Source: Polyodon spathula (Eukaryota > Chordata > Actinopteri > Acipenseriformes > Polyodontidae). Taken from it: a stretch of DNA of 64,000 nt. This document shows positions 1-11,859 of the stretch, piece after piece. The DNA is taken from contig NC_054536.1 of NCBI RefSeq assembly GCF_017654505.1, positions 29,897,970 through 29,961,969 of the forward strand, read 5' to 3'. The translations under genes were made by a program, and so were the position numbers. A model generated the notes under the pieces. It ran no database searches, was not told the origin of the DNA, and was given only the letters and a program-made list of their open reading frames with translations. Every line of letters begins with the position of its first letter. The first letter of the stretch is position 1.

Positions 1-1890
1 TATCAATGAGAGCAAAACATGAGCTTCAGTCCACTACACCTGCTAGGGAGACGCTGCATTTCAGTTTTAATCTCTGAAAAACAACTCTGTTGTTAGATAG
101 CCCCCTGTAGAGTGCAAAACATGACCTGCTAAAAGCCACAACACACAAAGCTCAAATCGTGAAGCAGTTTATATCAGTCAATGGCAAATGGAGTTAATGG
201 CTTCTACTGTACCAACAAACACGCCAGTCATTGTTTACACCACCATGCGAGAAGAGAACCCCAAATATTAGCAGCAGTTTAAAGTCTAATAAAATAGCTC
301 ATTTCAATGGCTTAGTTTACAGGTGTGTTTTTACATTTCTGTCTCGTGAAATAAACATGGTAACTTTTTACATTTCCATGTGAAGCCTTTCATTTTCCTG
401 GGAACATCCACTTTCCCCCCAATGTTATGCAAATGCATGAAGAAGGTGGAGGGGTTGATATTTAAAATTAGCCATGTGTAAGGCCCAGTTCGATTCCCAT
501 GCAATTTAGCAGGAAACAATATTGCTTCCATGTGTAGAGGTGGTTACACGAGAGACTCTCCCGAGGAAATCCATGTGACATTGTGTTTGACGTAAATGGT
601 ATTAAAGCTCTGATTTGATGATGGATCGTTCCTGCTTTTTTAATACTTTGTTTTAGTGTTGTCGCCCACACTACTTTTCACACATCATCTGCGGTGTGGC
701 CATATCTTTACTAACAATAAACTGGGCCAAATCCGAGTGGTTGTTGAATAAGCCTTTGACTATTGAAAGGGAGGTGGTGGATACTGCTAAAGCAAACTGA
801 AGTGAATCACGAGCTTGCTCCCCAAATTATTACTGCCTGCTGTATCCTGCACACTATGTCAGGACCTTAAGGAGGTATTCATGTATCAGAAGAGCTACCT
901 CAGCCTGATATTAGGAGATGCAAATATAGCATCCTCACTTGTGCTGTAATTGTATGACTCCTTCTGCTAAATAAATGCATTGGAATACTGAGCAGTATTG
1001 TTGATTCCCAAGAAATAAGTTGTGAAAATTCCACACCATATTTTATTTTGAAAGTGGGTTAAACAATGTGTTGTGCATTGTATCAAGCTGCCTCATCACG
1101 TCCTCTTCCCTTATTATGGATATTAACACCCGAGTCTCTTCATCGCTCCAACAGACATAAGTGGAGGGTGGACACACGTTTTGCTCAAACATAACGAGGA
1201 GAAATTGCATGGGGGTATAGTTATACATACTTACACACAGTACTTAGTAGTACTTTACAATAAAGTCGTTTTGACAGTTGTTTGGAAAGCTATTTGCAAG
1301 TGTATTCTAGTACTGAACAGTAGATGTAACCACCTGAATTCACAAGCCCATGATGCAGTTTATCGAACATTTTTAGTAATACACTACAACGTTGTATATC
1401 CGACCCCCTGTGGACTGGGTGTATAGGCGGATATGTAAAAAAATCAGATTTGAGAACATCTATAGTAAAGCACTTACACATTCATAAATAGGTCAGTGAG
1501 CAAAAACATCAAGCAAACTGCTTTAAACACAGGGAAATGATTTGCTTTAAAAGTAAGCAAATGTAAACAATTATGCTACAAATACAGTGTTGCTATGCAG
1601 TTTACTATAAGCCATTTCCACACAAAGCTTTTCTTTTTTCTTTTTTTTAAATACAAAACAAAAACGGTAAAATGTACAGTAACTTGCAACTGATGGCTTC
1701 TTTATTAACTCTAGAAGTCCTTGCTTCCCTGGTTCTGCTTTAATATCTCTGTCACAGTACTTTGCGCTCTTTTTAGACATTGCCAACAGCCGATAAGCAG
1801 CTTCAGCTATTTTAACGGCCAGTAAGCATTGGTTTTATGAAGCTTGCTTTTTTTAAATTCAAATACATTTAAAAGCTACAACAATATCTG
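1..1890. other. galnt1 intron 2, no gene seen
   Basis: The sequence is AT-rich with many stops in all frames. I see no coding, RNA or clear transposon signal. A short inverted motif (ATATCCG ... CGGATAT) near 1396-1436 looks like a small hairpin or MITE relic. Short poly-A/T runs occur near 1626-1648. Confidence 0.5.
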
Positions 1891-2060
1891 CCTGTGCAGA
1901 CGCACACTGTTTGAGCAATACAGACGGGAGGAATAAAAATAAATAAAAACAACGTCAAGGATTTCAGTAATTTTTCAAGGTATGTCTCAGAGAGGTGGAT
2001 AATGTGCAGAAGTGTCTTTGAATTTCTGTAGCGTTTACAAACTGCCAAACATACATTATT
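1891..2060 (+). repeat. dispersed repeat B, left copy
   Basis: This segment shares interrupted identity with 63518-63668. Shared words include GTGCAGAC, GGGAGGAATAAAAA, GGTGGATAAT and GTAGC(G/A)TTTACAAA. Both copies are on the plus strand, 61.6 kb apart. It ends where the piggyBac-like MITE is inserted. No coding potential was seen, and the family is not recognised. Confidence 0.6.
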
Positions 2061-2064
2061 TTAA

Positions 2065-2559
2065 CCCTTTGCGGTCCTATGTGAGACCAGGTCCGACATT
2101 ACAATTTGCCCTTTCCTGTCTGACATCAAAAAGATGTCAAGCACAGGTCTCTAGCCAAAAAAGCAGAGAAATCCTTTCAATGGCCGAGTGAGAGTGACAA
2201 GATAGCTGCTTCTGTATCCAGCGCTCAAAGATATTTGCAGAGCTTTTTTGAGATGTTATATTAATAAAATAATGACTTTGATCGCATTATTGAGGAGTTT
2301 GGTGATAAAACGACTGATCGGGACATGATTTATCAGTATGCACTACTATGAAGAGGTATGTGAAAAATACAGCGAACAAGGGGTGGGGCGGGGCTGGAGA
2401 TGCAGTACTGAGTGTCCTGTTGATATGCAGTGCCTTTTAAACCTGTTTTACGTTGAATAAAATTACTTTTAAACAGCATGTGTAAAAATAAACAGCACGT
2501 GTGAAAATATATTGGCCCTGACGCCCCTGATGGTCACTGAATAAATGGACTGCTAAGGG
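2065..2559. mobile_element. piggyBac-like MITE (TTAA target duplication)
   Basis: The 495-bp element is flanked on both sides by TTAA (2061-2064 and 2560-2563). Its ends are CCCTTTGCGGTC and, on the other strand, CCCTTAGCAGTC, an imperfect 12-bp terminal inverted repeat. TTAA duplication with CCCT... ends is the signature of piggyBac elements. No transposase reading frame is present, so it is non-autonomous. It contains a GC box (GGGGTGGGGCGGGGC) near 2380. Confidence 0.72.
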
Positions 2560-2563
2560 TTAA

Positions 2564-4612
2564 GTGACAAAGTTGGGGTGACTGAGTATAAAGACAGCGA
2601 TTATTATTTTATTTTTTGTGAATAGCTATACACATCCAAGAATAAAAGGAATACGCTTTTTTTACTATATCGTAAAATATGTATTCATAGTTGCTTGTCA
2701 TTTTGTGAGATCATGTATAAAGGCTGTATGCCTTTAAAAAAAAAGGTGGGATATTAGCTGAAGATATACAAATGCTTGTAAGTGTAGAGAAGCACGGTAA
2801 CCACAGTTTCGTGCAACAGTCGCTGTGGTGACCAAACACGTGTGAGTAGTACTGTTGTGTAAAAATGTAGCTTAACATGAACAGTTGCATTTAAGAAATT
2901 TAGAACAGCAAAAAATAAAAACACACATAAGGTTTGTATGTTAGACACGTGACAAAATGTAGTGATAATAAAGAAAATAATTTTAAAGAAGGGCTGTAAT
3001 GCAGCAAAAAGCTAAATAATTAAACAAAAAAGGAAGTGAAAAGGTTAGTGTATCAAACTGAAAAAAAAAAACCTCTAAAATCCAACGTGATCTTTCATCA
3101 GTAAAGTCGCAGAGTGCCTAAATAAAAAAGCTTTGAGTCACCATGAACAGATTTATTTCATCTGTTGCATCTTCTTAGCAGCCACAATTATCCCAGGTAA
3201 ACAGATTTAGTTTTCATTGTTTACCATCAGGATTTTAATGGTCATTTAATTGCGCAGCAGATTCACTTGTTAGATAACGAGCTGATAATATCTCAGCCAA
3301 GAAACATGTACAGTAATTTAAGACGTTCCCTTAACGAAAACAGTATGTTGCAGAGTCTTGGAAAACATTTCTCAAAACTAACAATTTTAAGGTGAAAGCA
3401 GAAGGCACAGAAATACTTGGGACTGTATTTTGGAAGTCTGCTCTTGGAAAAACACAAAACATTTAGTGAATTAAAAATGAAATGAACTGCAGCTTACTTG
3501 ATTTCACAAAAAAAAAACACTGCCACTAAATTTAGCTCTCAAATAGTGCTAATGAAAATATCAAATGTATTCAAATGTGCTTGCTGTGATGTATTTAATA
3601 TCAGTAAATAATAAAAGGAACTTAACTTTAAACTTGTTTTTACTGAAACATTAAAACAGTAACATGTAGTCATAAGAGCTGTCTGTTACATGCTCTCGAT
3701 CAGGACTTCACTAACACTGAGCATGGGAGCTGCAGCATGCTGTTTCCCATATTACAAGTGGACACAATTAAAAGGTCCACACACATTTTCAGCCAGTCTT
3801 ATGTTGCAGGGGCCTTGATGCTCAAAGTCAATTTTTCTTCTTGCTGATCTTGCCTTGCTGTGAGCAATGCTGAAATAAAGCTCATTCATTGCACTAATGG
3901 AGTATCTTATCTGACTCTACAATCAGACCACTACTAGTCTAGCACATGCTTAAACCATGCAGCAGAGTGCACCATTTTAATCTCCTTTTTTCAAAAACTT
4001 CCCAGTGGAAGTTTAAATAATTGATGTGGTTCACTTCTGCTAACAAGGGGGCCGCAGTTGTAGTAGTTATTTGCATTACGATTAGCAGGTCACTTGTGAT
4101 CCCTTTGGTTCACAGCCGCAAGCAGCTGCGCAGCAACTTTTCAAAGCTGTGCTGGGCTGTGCAGGATCTGCACAGATTTCTACAAAGAATGTGCATCTCT
4201 ACGATTCTGTCCAGAACTGTGCACAACAGCGGAAATCTGCAATACGTTAACAACGCCACCACTGTACTATTTTGCGACGAGAGAAGTGTGTTGTGCTGGG
4301 TGTGACTTATGCTGTGATGATACAATACGGTGACTTCTTTCTCTGAAAATCCATGTTGTCAGCAGTGAAACTCGCTAGATTTGTCGCTAGTCGTTTTCAC
4401 ACTGATTTTGTTGCTAGGGAAAATCGCTTAGTTGGCAACACTGCCTGCACAAACCTAGTTCGATTCTCTTAGTGGCAAATTCGTCACAGAAGTAAGTAAA
4501 ACAAATGCTTCCAGGTAACGTTACCAAATTTGTTTTGCTATAGTAATACATTTGGTGGTGCTTTTTCTAAATGAAAGTAAATTCTCTCAAATTAACAAAT
4601 GTTTAAAAGAAG

Positions 4613-4653
<41 letters not shown>

Positions 4654-6004
4654 AGTATATATATATCAGTATCGTCCAACCCTAACGCCTATCTCTTTCA
4701 CATGAAGGCACAGGGTTTAACACTGACTTTGAACACTTGTCAAGCGTCAGCATTTAAAAAACAAAACAAAAAAAAGATACATTTGCTTTTACTAGTAGCT
4801 AAATCAGTCTTTTCGTGTTTCGAATCTGTAATGTGCTATTCGAATAGTTTATTTTTGTGTAATCGTGTATTCAACTATACTGAACCATCCCTATTAACCA
4901 ACTGCACCATACCCGCTATACTTTGTCTATTCAGCATTAACAGTCCCCACACCAACACAACTGTAAACGGGACAGCCTCAACAAATACTCCAATAACTAA
5001 ACCCCGCAATATTAAAACTCAAGAGGCTCTGCTGTAAATAAAAGCGAAGTACACTTCAACCAAACAATCAATAAAAGCATTAAAAACACAAAACTCTTAT
5101 CGAAGAATGTAGTCTGCACAGCCTGGCAGGAACAGGAAAGGAGAGCAGCTATCACTAAGAGGCAGACACACTCATTTAGGGGTGCTTTGGCTTGTTTTGC
5201 CAGTAAAGTGTAATTGCATAACAGCTGCTTCAAGTTTATGGCAATTTTATCTCCTCTCCGAAAGCCAGAGGCCCAGTAATTTAATATACTTTTTATTTCA
5301 TCTTCCTAGTCCAAATTCTTTCAATAAACGACGCTGGAAAATAAAATGATAGCGAGACATGTGAACAACAGTAAATGCATTTTCTGCTTTAGAATTCAAT
5401 CCACAAAAGCTAAATGAAGAAAATAATAAAAAAAAAAGAAAAAAGGACAGAAGACCTGAAAGAAAATACAAGAATTTTCATAAAACCATGGTTCATTTTC
5501 ACTGTCCTGTATCCACTATGCATATATTTCTCCAATTAGTACATGACTATCTATTGTGATGGTGTTTCACATTTGGAAAAGGTTTTTTTTTTTTTTTTTT
5601 ACCTTCTATTATTAAAAAGCATCAATCCCATGAAAAGTAACATTTGATCATACTGTGCATTAGGACAAACCCATCACCGCAAAAAAGCTCAGTCTACCAT
5701 TAGCTTGATTTCAAACAATTCACAAAATATACAGTTTGAATTTAATGGCCCATCAGGTCTATAAGTGTTTCCTGTATATTGCTTTCCATAAAACAGTAAA
5801 ATCACGAGAATTATTCAAGCTGGCAGCCAGAATAATACCAATCCCACAAGGTTTCAATTTTATCCAAGCTCCTTGGCGTCAATGAAACATTGTTCTTGTG
5901 GTTTTACATCAAGAAAACCCTGTTTACACATGAATAACACACAATAATGTGACAGAGTGCATTGTGTTTATTTATTATAAAAATAGGAGGTTAATTAACT
6001 TCTC
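2564..6004. other. galnt1 intron 2, no gene seen
   Basis: AT-rich intronic sequence. It holds a compound (TA)n(CA)n(TA)n microsatellite at about 4613-4666 and a poly-T run at about 5583-5600. The longest open frame, around 4552-5037, is produced by the low-complexity microsatellite and has no recognisable domain. Nothing else can be supported. Confidence 0.5.
4613..4666. repeat. (TA)n(CA)n(TA)n microsatellite
   Basis: About 7 TA units, about 13 CA units and a further TA run in direct succession. Confidence 0.95.
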
Positions 6005-7340
6005 TTAGGATCTTAGCTCCCTCCCCATCGCACAAAACACACACAAAAAAGTAGAATATAACTTGTAAGATTTGGGCTTTATTTAACAGTGAACACAATC
6101 AATCAATTAATGATTAACAAGGGCGGATCTAGCCTTGTAGCTTGACGGGTTCAATAAATTCTTCAAGATACGCAAAAGGTTCCCTTTGACCCCACCTCAC
6201 CCCAACAAATGTTTAATATACTTTAGTAAATATTCCTTTCAGTGCAGTTTGGAACACATGTGCGAGTAAATTTAATTAACATACTGAAAGTACAACTATA
6301 ATAAACAATACTTGGAGTTATTCAAATCTAAGAATAGCTTCTGCCATTCCCCCCCCCCCCCCAGTCTTTCTCTATATGTACAGGTGTTTTAGTTTGTTGC
6401 ATCACAGATACAAAATCATTGTCAACTATTACTGCTGATGTGGAATTCTGATTTTTCTTGATATTTTTTCAGTTTTGTAACTGCTGAACACCAGATTTTT
6501 TAAATAACTTGTGTATAACCTGTGAAGTGTCTCTGCATTTCTTATTGTTTTTCGAATAAAATGCACACAATATTTACAGTAGGCTCCCATAAAACCCTGC
6601 AAAGACAAAATATATTTTTTCTTTTGTTCATTTTTCTTTTTTATTTTCTTTTTTAAACAGTGAAAAACATTTTACAGCTATTTTTCCTCATCTAACATCT
6701 TGCCCCACGATTGCTAACTGGAACACTGCTGCAGCACGGCGATCCTGGTACATGGATGGCTTTATTTATTTATTTTTTTGGGAGGGTAACATTCTTTCCC
6801 TGCATTACTCTCAGTAAAAAATAAATACATAAATTAATTAATACATAAACACAATGCCATGAGATGGAAGGTCTGTTTTATTTTAAAATAACAAAATAGT
6901 TGTACAAATAATCTCCTGTATAAGCATTTCATTTCTATCATTATAAACTTATTTGTCAATCTTCATGTTTTAATAGTTTCACAAATCCACGGATTGTGCA
7001 TGTCCAATAAATAACTGACATCGCTTCTGTTCAAATCTAGTTTAAAAAAAAAAAAAAAAAATGTAAATGTGGTAAATGGCAAACGAGGTTAGCAACAATA
7101 AAAAAAAATTACCGGTACATTTTTTGCCAGAGAATCTTTCTTGAAATGCTTCTAAACAGAAACTTATGTGGCTCTCTAGAAATTACGCTGAGTGTTTTTA
7201 TAGCAACAGAATGAACATAGGAAAAATAAAATAATAAATAAAAATAAATAAATAATTTGTCCAACGGGCAAGGTATAACGGCAAAACTTGTCCCTCACAC
7301 AAATCTTTTGCGATCCTGCTTCGGCATTTAATACATGTAT
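6005..7340 (+). repeat. dispersed repeat A, left copy
   Basis: Two blocks match the right-hand copy at 62016-62965 in the same order and orientation. The first (6012-6300) shares CTCCCCATCGCAC, GTGAACACA, GGATCTAGCCTTGTAGC, GACGGGTTCAATAAATTC and CAGTGCAGTTTGGAACACA. The second (about 7190-7310) shares AACATAGGAAAAATAAA, GTCCAAC(G/A)GGCAA and CGGCAAAACTTGT. The middle differs between copies. No protein is encoded and no clean terminal repeats were found, so the class is unknown. Poly-C (6350-6362) and poly-A (7043-7061) runs lie inside. Confidence 0.65.
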
Positions 7341-9203
7341 TTAGGAAAAGTCAAGAACGGACAATCGCGTGTCTCACACACACAGAGAAAGTGAAAGCAG
7401 TCAAAATGACTGCTGTGGCGGTTCTAGTGTTAAATCTACAGATTACCTTCTTTTGTTTCATGTTGTGTTTGGATTATATGGCAATATTATATAAAATGAA
7501 GCTGAATTTAGTACGATAGTTAAATTGTCAGGATTTGTCAGATTAATTCAAATGTTTTGCTTTGCGGCAAAATGTTGACTGTAATTAACAACCGTACTTC
7601 AGATAGAAATTACTTCTGTTAAAATATAGTTTTTTTTATTATTATTACAATGTTAAAGGGACATCTGATGCAGACGCACGCATATTTTCGATTGTCTTTT
7701 TTATTATAAAATCAGAAGTGTTCTAATTGTAATATAAGTTGTGCCTTTTTGTTTAATTATAATGCATAGCAGTGTTTTTAGTTATTGGATCTTTTATTAA
7801 TACACTTTATCTTTCTAAACAAGGGATTTAGGAGAGTTCCCTAATAAACAAAGCTGAATTTCAAAACAGTAATTGTGTGAATAGTCATTGTTACAGCTGT
7901 GTATAATGGTACTTAAAGCAGGGTTCATTTAACCAACTGTTTCCATATCCTCCCTTACTCTGGTCCCACCGCAGTCGGATACACAGCGGACTACTTTATT
8001 TAAAGGTTTCTTTCTGTGTTCCAATTTAGCCTTGCACGACTACTGATATGGTGCAGCTTTAAGATTTTAGGTTGTGTTGAAGAAACGCAAGTTAAGCTGC
8101 CACATTTGGCCACCAAAGAAAACCAAATATAAAAATCAAGGCAAAAAATAAAAACCCAGATACCAAAAGAAAAAAAAGAAAAAAGCTGTCCACAAAAGAG
8201 CACTTTGCACTGCCCATTCATTATTTGCTAAAAACTTTTCTTTCTTTTTTTTTCATGGTCAAATATTCTTTAAAAAAGCATATATGCTAATTCATACTAT
8301 ATTACAACAATAATTTTATAACAAATAAAAATCCAGAATAAACCTGGTACACCATAAAAACACAGTGGAATGTGTGTTATTTATTTCCCACGTAATTTAT
8401 GTATTGGTTTTCATTGTAGGCTGTCTTTTTGAGAGGGCACTGATAAGATTCTGTTACATGAAGAATCCGAACATGGCCATTTCAAATAGTATTTGCTCCA
8501 GCATTATATATAAGTTCCATGCAAGGAATAAGAACAAGGCACGAATGCTCAGAAACTAAAACAGGCTTATATGATATGAATATTCAGATATGAATCAATA
8601 CTCTTTAAAGTGTTGCTAATGGTGTCAAGGCCATTTTCATTGAAGGCACAGCTTTCAGGAAGTCAAGGACAACCAGTGAAAGTTGCAGAGAGAGAGAGAG
8701 AGAGATAGATGGACAGACACTTCCATGACAGATAAAGTTTTCCTACATAACTGTTTCCTCTTGGAATAATTTGCTTTATAGCTTAAAGTAAACCAGTGTG
8801 CACCAAGATTGTTCGTCTCAAGTGATCCCAGCTATAGTAATATATCTAAATAATAAATAATGTATACTGCAGCATTAAGCTACACTGAATTTCATGCATT
8901 GTAGTCAGCAGATACTGTGACCTGTAGAATTAAACAAGGCTAATTTACATTCCAAAACCAGCTAAACACCATACAAAAATATAAATAAATAAATACATAA
9001 ACAGAACACTGTTAAAGTAATCCCAATACACATTTTTATTCACACATCATGGGGCAAAAAATAAATAAATCAGCTTTTCACAACATGTACCCTCCAGCAA
9101 AGGTAAAGTGACCTCATTCTAAAGCAATCTGGATTCCAAAGCAATACCTCGGTCTTCCTTTTCTGGCTCATTAGAAAAGAAAAGCTGCTTGTGTGTCTCT
9201 CAC
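7341..9203. other. galnt1 intron 2, region next to the coding exon
   Basis: AT-rich intronic sequence with a short (GA)n run at about 8687-8706. No further galnt1 exon is seen here or anywhere in 1-9203; in particular nothing resembles the conserved start of the catalytic domain. No transposon signature was recognised. Confidence 0.5.
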
Positions 9204-9437
9204 CTTCGCGGCCAGGCAGGCCTCTCTCCTTCTTCTCCTCGCATTTGTTGCACTCGCTGAAGTAGAGCAGGATGAACATGTCCAGCATGACCCAGACCAG
9301 CGAGGTGGCCAGCACCACCTTGCAGTAGGCAAACTTTCTCATGGCACTGCGTGAGAGGCAAGAAGGACGTGCAGACTGGACACGGGAGGGATGGAGCTCC
9401 TCAAAGGAGGGCAAGGAGAGGCTGCAGACTACCAGAC
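9204..9437 (-). CDS. galnt1: galnt1 first coding exon (polypeptide GalNAc-transferase 1, N-terminus)
   Basis: The translation from the ATG at 9342-9340 is 46 codons plus one base (9342-9204). It begins [15 protein letters not shown] and contains [16 protein letters not shown], which matches the GALNT1 N-terminus as I know it and fits GALNT13 less well (that paralogue starts MRRFVYCK). Residues 1-8 are the cytoplasmic tail, about 9-28 the type II Golgi signal anchor, and the rest the start of the stem. The exon ends GAAG|GTGAG, a strong donor with a phase-1 break, as expected before the VLEP... stem exon. The acceptor is TCTCTCAG|GTCTGG at 9440-9438, after a pyrimidine tract of almost 100 nt, so 9343-9437 is 5'UTR. 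The enzyme transfers GalNAc from UDP-GalNAc to Ser/Thr in the Golgi, the first step of mucin-type O-glycosylation. The catalytic and ricin-lectin domains lie in exons outside this window. The frame stays open a short way past the donor, but that part is intronic. Confidence 0.93.
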
Positions 9438-9535
9438 CTGAGAGAGAGCGAGAGAAAGAGAAAGGAGAAAGGAGAGAAAAAGAAAGAGCGAGAGGAAGGA
9501 GAGAAATAAAGGAGAGAGAAAAAGAAAGACAGAGA
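9438..9535 (-). promoter_or_regulatory. 3' splice-site pyrimidine tract made of a (GA/GAAA)-rich microsatellite
   Basis: On the plus strand this is an almost uninterrupted purine run (GAGAGAGCGAGAGAAAGAG-type). Read on the galnt1 strand it is a tract of almost 100 nt of C and T ending in CTCTCAG at the exon boundary. It is much longer than a usual polypyrimidine tract and, being simple sequence, should vary in length. Possible branch-point adenines lie just upstream, around 9545-9570. Confidence 0.7.
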
Positions 9536-10962
9536 GAGTGTTTTACAACTCATGAATTATTCACTTAAACACTGCAGAGGGTGATTTCTAGCCTCTCTAT
9601 CTGAATCAGTATTTACTTCACATGACTGCATAGTTGAAATTATCAATTCTTTTGCTGGTTTCTGCATCTATTTGTAATTGCAGTTGTTCTGGCATTTTAA
9701 ATCCCAGGTGGTTTATTGGATTCGATTAAAAGGAACCGCCACAACTGGAAGTGTAAATTAGCCTAATTAACATACTACTGTCCTGCAGCACTCTGCACCT
9801 ACAGGATTGATTGACTTGTAGTTTTCTAATTTACAAAGGATTATGATATTTGAGCTATCACAGCACAGACTATTTGACATATCTGATAGTTGCAAGGAAG
9901 CGTCACAGTTGATTAATGATTAGTACATGCATAAATACAAACATAAAAAACAAATGCGAATCAGAAATCAGAACTGCAGTATATTTTATGTAAATTGGTT
10001 TAACAGTACAGAGAATGGTGCAAAGAAGAAAAAAAAAAAACACCTATTATTTTTCTAAAGGCTTTCAAAATGAATTAACTAATGCTCCCGAGAACGCTAA
10101 TCAGATCAGGGATGGCTATAATTATGTTCCAAATCAACTCATTTAGCTGCCTTTGAAAGTGCCTTCACAAGAGAGATGCTGGGGTTTCCATCAGGGGGTC
10201 CTAGCACTTTTCTTTCTTTAAAGGATTATTTATCACATTAAGAAGAATTACAAAGCAAAACTCATTGAAGGCTTGCATTCCTTTTGTGAAAAAAAAAAAA
10301 AATCAATAAAAACAAACATTTCTTTAAGGGTTTTTTGTTTTGTTGGATTTAAGCCAATGTATGGTATCCAGAGATTTATTAACTGCTGTTTACCTTAAAA
10401 GTAGCACCTCATTAGTGCAAAGCATATTTATTTTATCTCTCCCAAATGGCTGTTACAATGTATTGCCTTTATTCAAGAAGTTCTGTAATCTCTACATGGA
10501 GTCATTGAGATTCCTGGTTAAGGTGGAAGGACAGTGAACATGATGAAGGGTTGAAATAAATATTAGTTTAAAAAGTACTATGAAAATGCTCAAGTATGTC
10601 TGTGTAGGCTGTGTTGAAATATGGATAGGCGAGTCAGGAGAGGGCACTTTGACTGTGCCGAGAACATCTTGTGATATTTTAAGATGAATATACGTTCTGC
10701 TGCAAGGACACACTATTGTGTCTTCTTTGTGCATTACTATAAAAAGCTGTGCCTTGTAACTACGTGTCAGAGAAGCATCAACAGATTGACTGAACTGTTG
10801 TCTCTCCAGAACTCTGCTTAACAAAACTGCTGCTTCATATCAACTCTGAGAATCTTTATTTAAAATGTACAATGACATATAATACATTAATAAAACAGTA
10901 CAAAGTGCTGTCCAGAAGTGTGATCTTTACTGTGTTAATGTCACCCCTTTGGGTGTAAAATG

Positions 10963-11016
<54 letters not shown>

Positions 11017-11859
11017 CATACACAAAAAACTGAACAGCCACACCCTGAATTAAACTAATTTCAAGTTTTTCCTTCAAAGGGAGTTTGCTCCTTTTAGACC
11101 AAATCCTTTTAATGAAGTATTTCTTGTTTTAGCAAGATCAATAATACATTGTTTAAATGTTCTGAGGAATTGTCTCCCTGTATTAGCGATTCACTTCTAC
11201 TTTCCATTATACAGTAGGTACTGCTGTTGTAGTTCATTAGAAAAATCAAATATACTCCATTTAAGTCCCATCATTGAAGTCATGACATACTAAGTGCACC
11301 AGTAGACCACCAAGAACACATCAATTGATAGGCATTTATAATGAAAAAATCATTTAAGCCTAATTATAAATCACATATGAGAAATCAGCCAATCACTTAA
11401 AGATTTGTCAGAATTCCAGTACAATCTTGTTTTTCAATGATTTATAATAAGTTAATACTGTACATGTCTAGGGAATATTGTGTGTATTATACCAACAATC
11501 GTTTTGCACAGGTTGAGCAGAGTGCTTAGCCATTCTTTAATAAATGTATTTATACCACCTGTACAGTACTAGAATGATTCACTTTACCAAACTATTATAC
11601 AGTCCAGTGTTTGTATTTGTTAATTCTGTATATGCACAAAAAGGGAGAAAAACAAAAACATTACCGAATGGGTATTTGCCTCAAAAAGATCAGAATCCTG
11701 AATACTTTATACAAAGCTGCTCTTTGATCCTGTGACCCCGCCCCAGAGGAATCAAAAGTACTACTGTCACAGATCTCAGGGTTGTTTTTCCTTCAAGCAT
11801 GCTGCGAAAAATGCATGCAGCGACCTTGAAGGTTAATGGTTACGTTTTTATTTCAGGCA
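9536..11859. other. galnt1 5' intron or upstream flank, no gene seen
   Basis: AT-rich non-coding sequence with poly-A runs near 10029-10040 and 10290-10301 and a (TA)n(CA)n microsatellite at about 10966-11020. No first exon, CpG-rich promoter or transposon is recognisable. Confidence 0.45.
10966..11020. repeat. (TA)n(CA)n microsatellite
   Basis: About 20 TA units followed by a short CA run. Confidence 0.95.

Noticed and set aside
4552..5037. 161-codon open frame
   Set aside because: It runs through a (TA)n(CA)n microsatellite and gives low-complexity sequence with no domain.
9070..9414. Full 114-codon minus-strand frame as one protein
   Set aside because: Only 9342-9204 is GALNT1-like; the frame continues past a strong splice donor into intron and starts upstream of the conserved Met.
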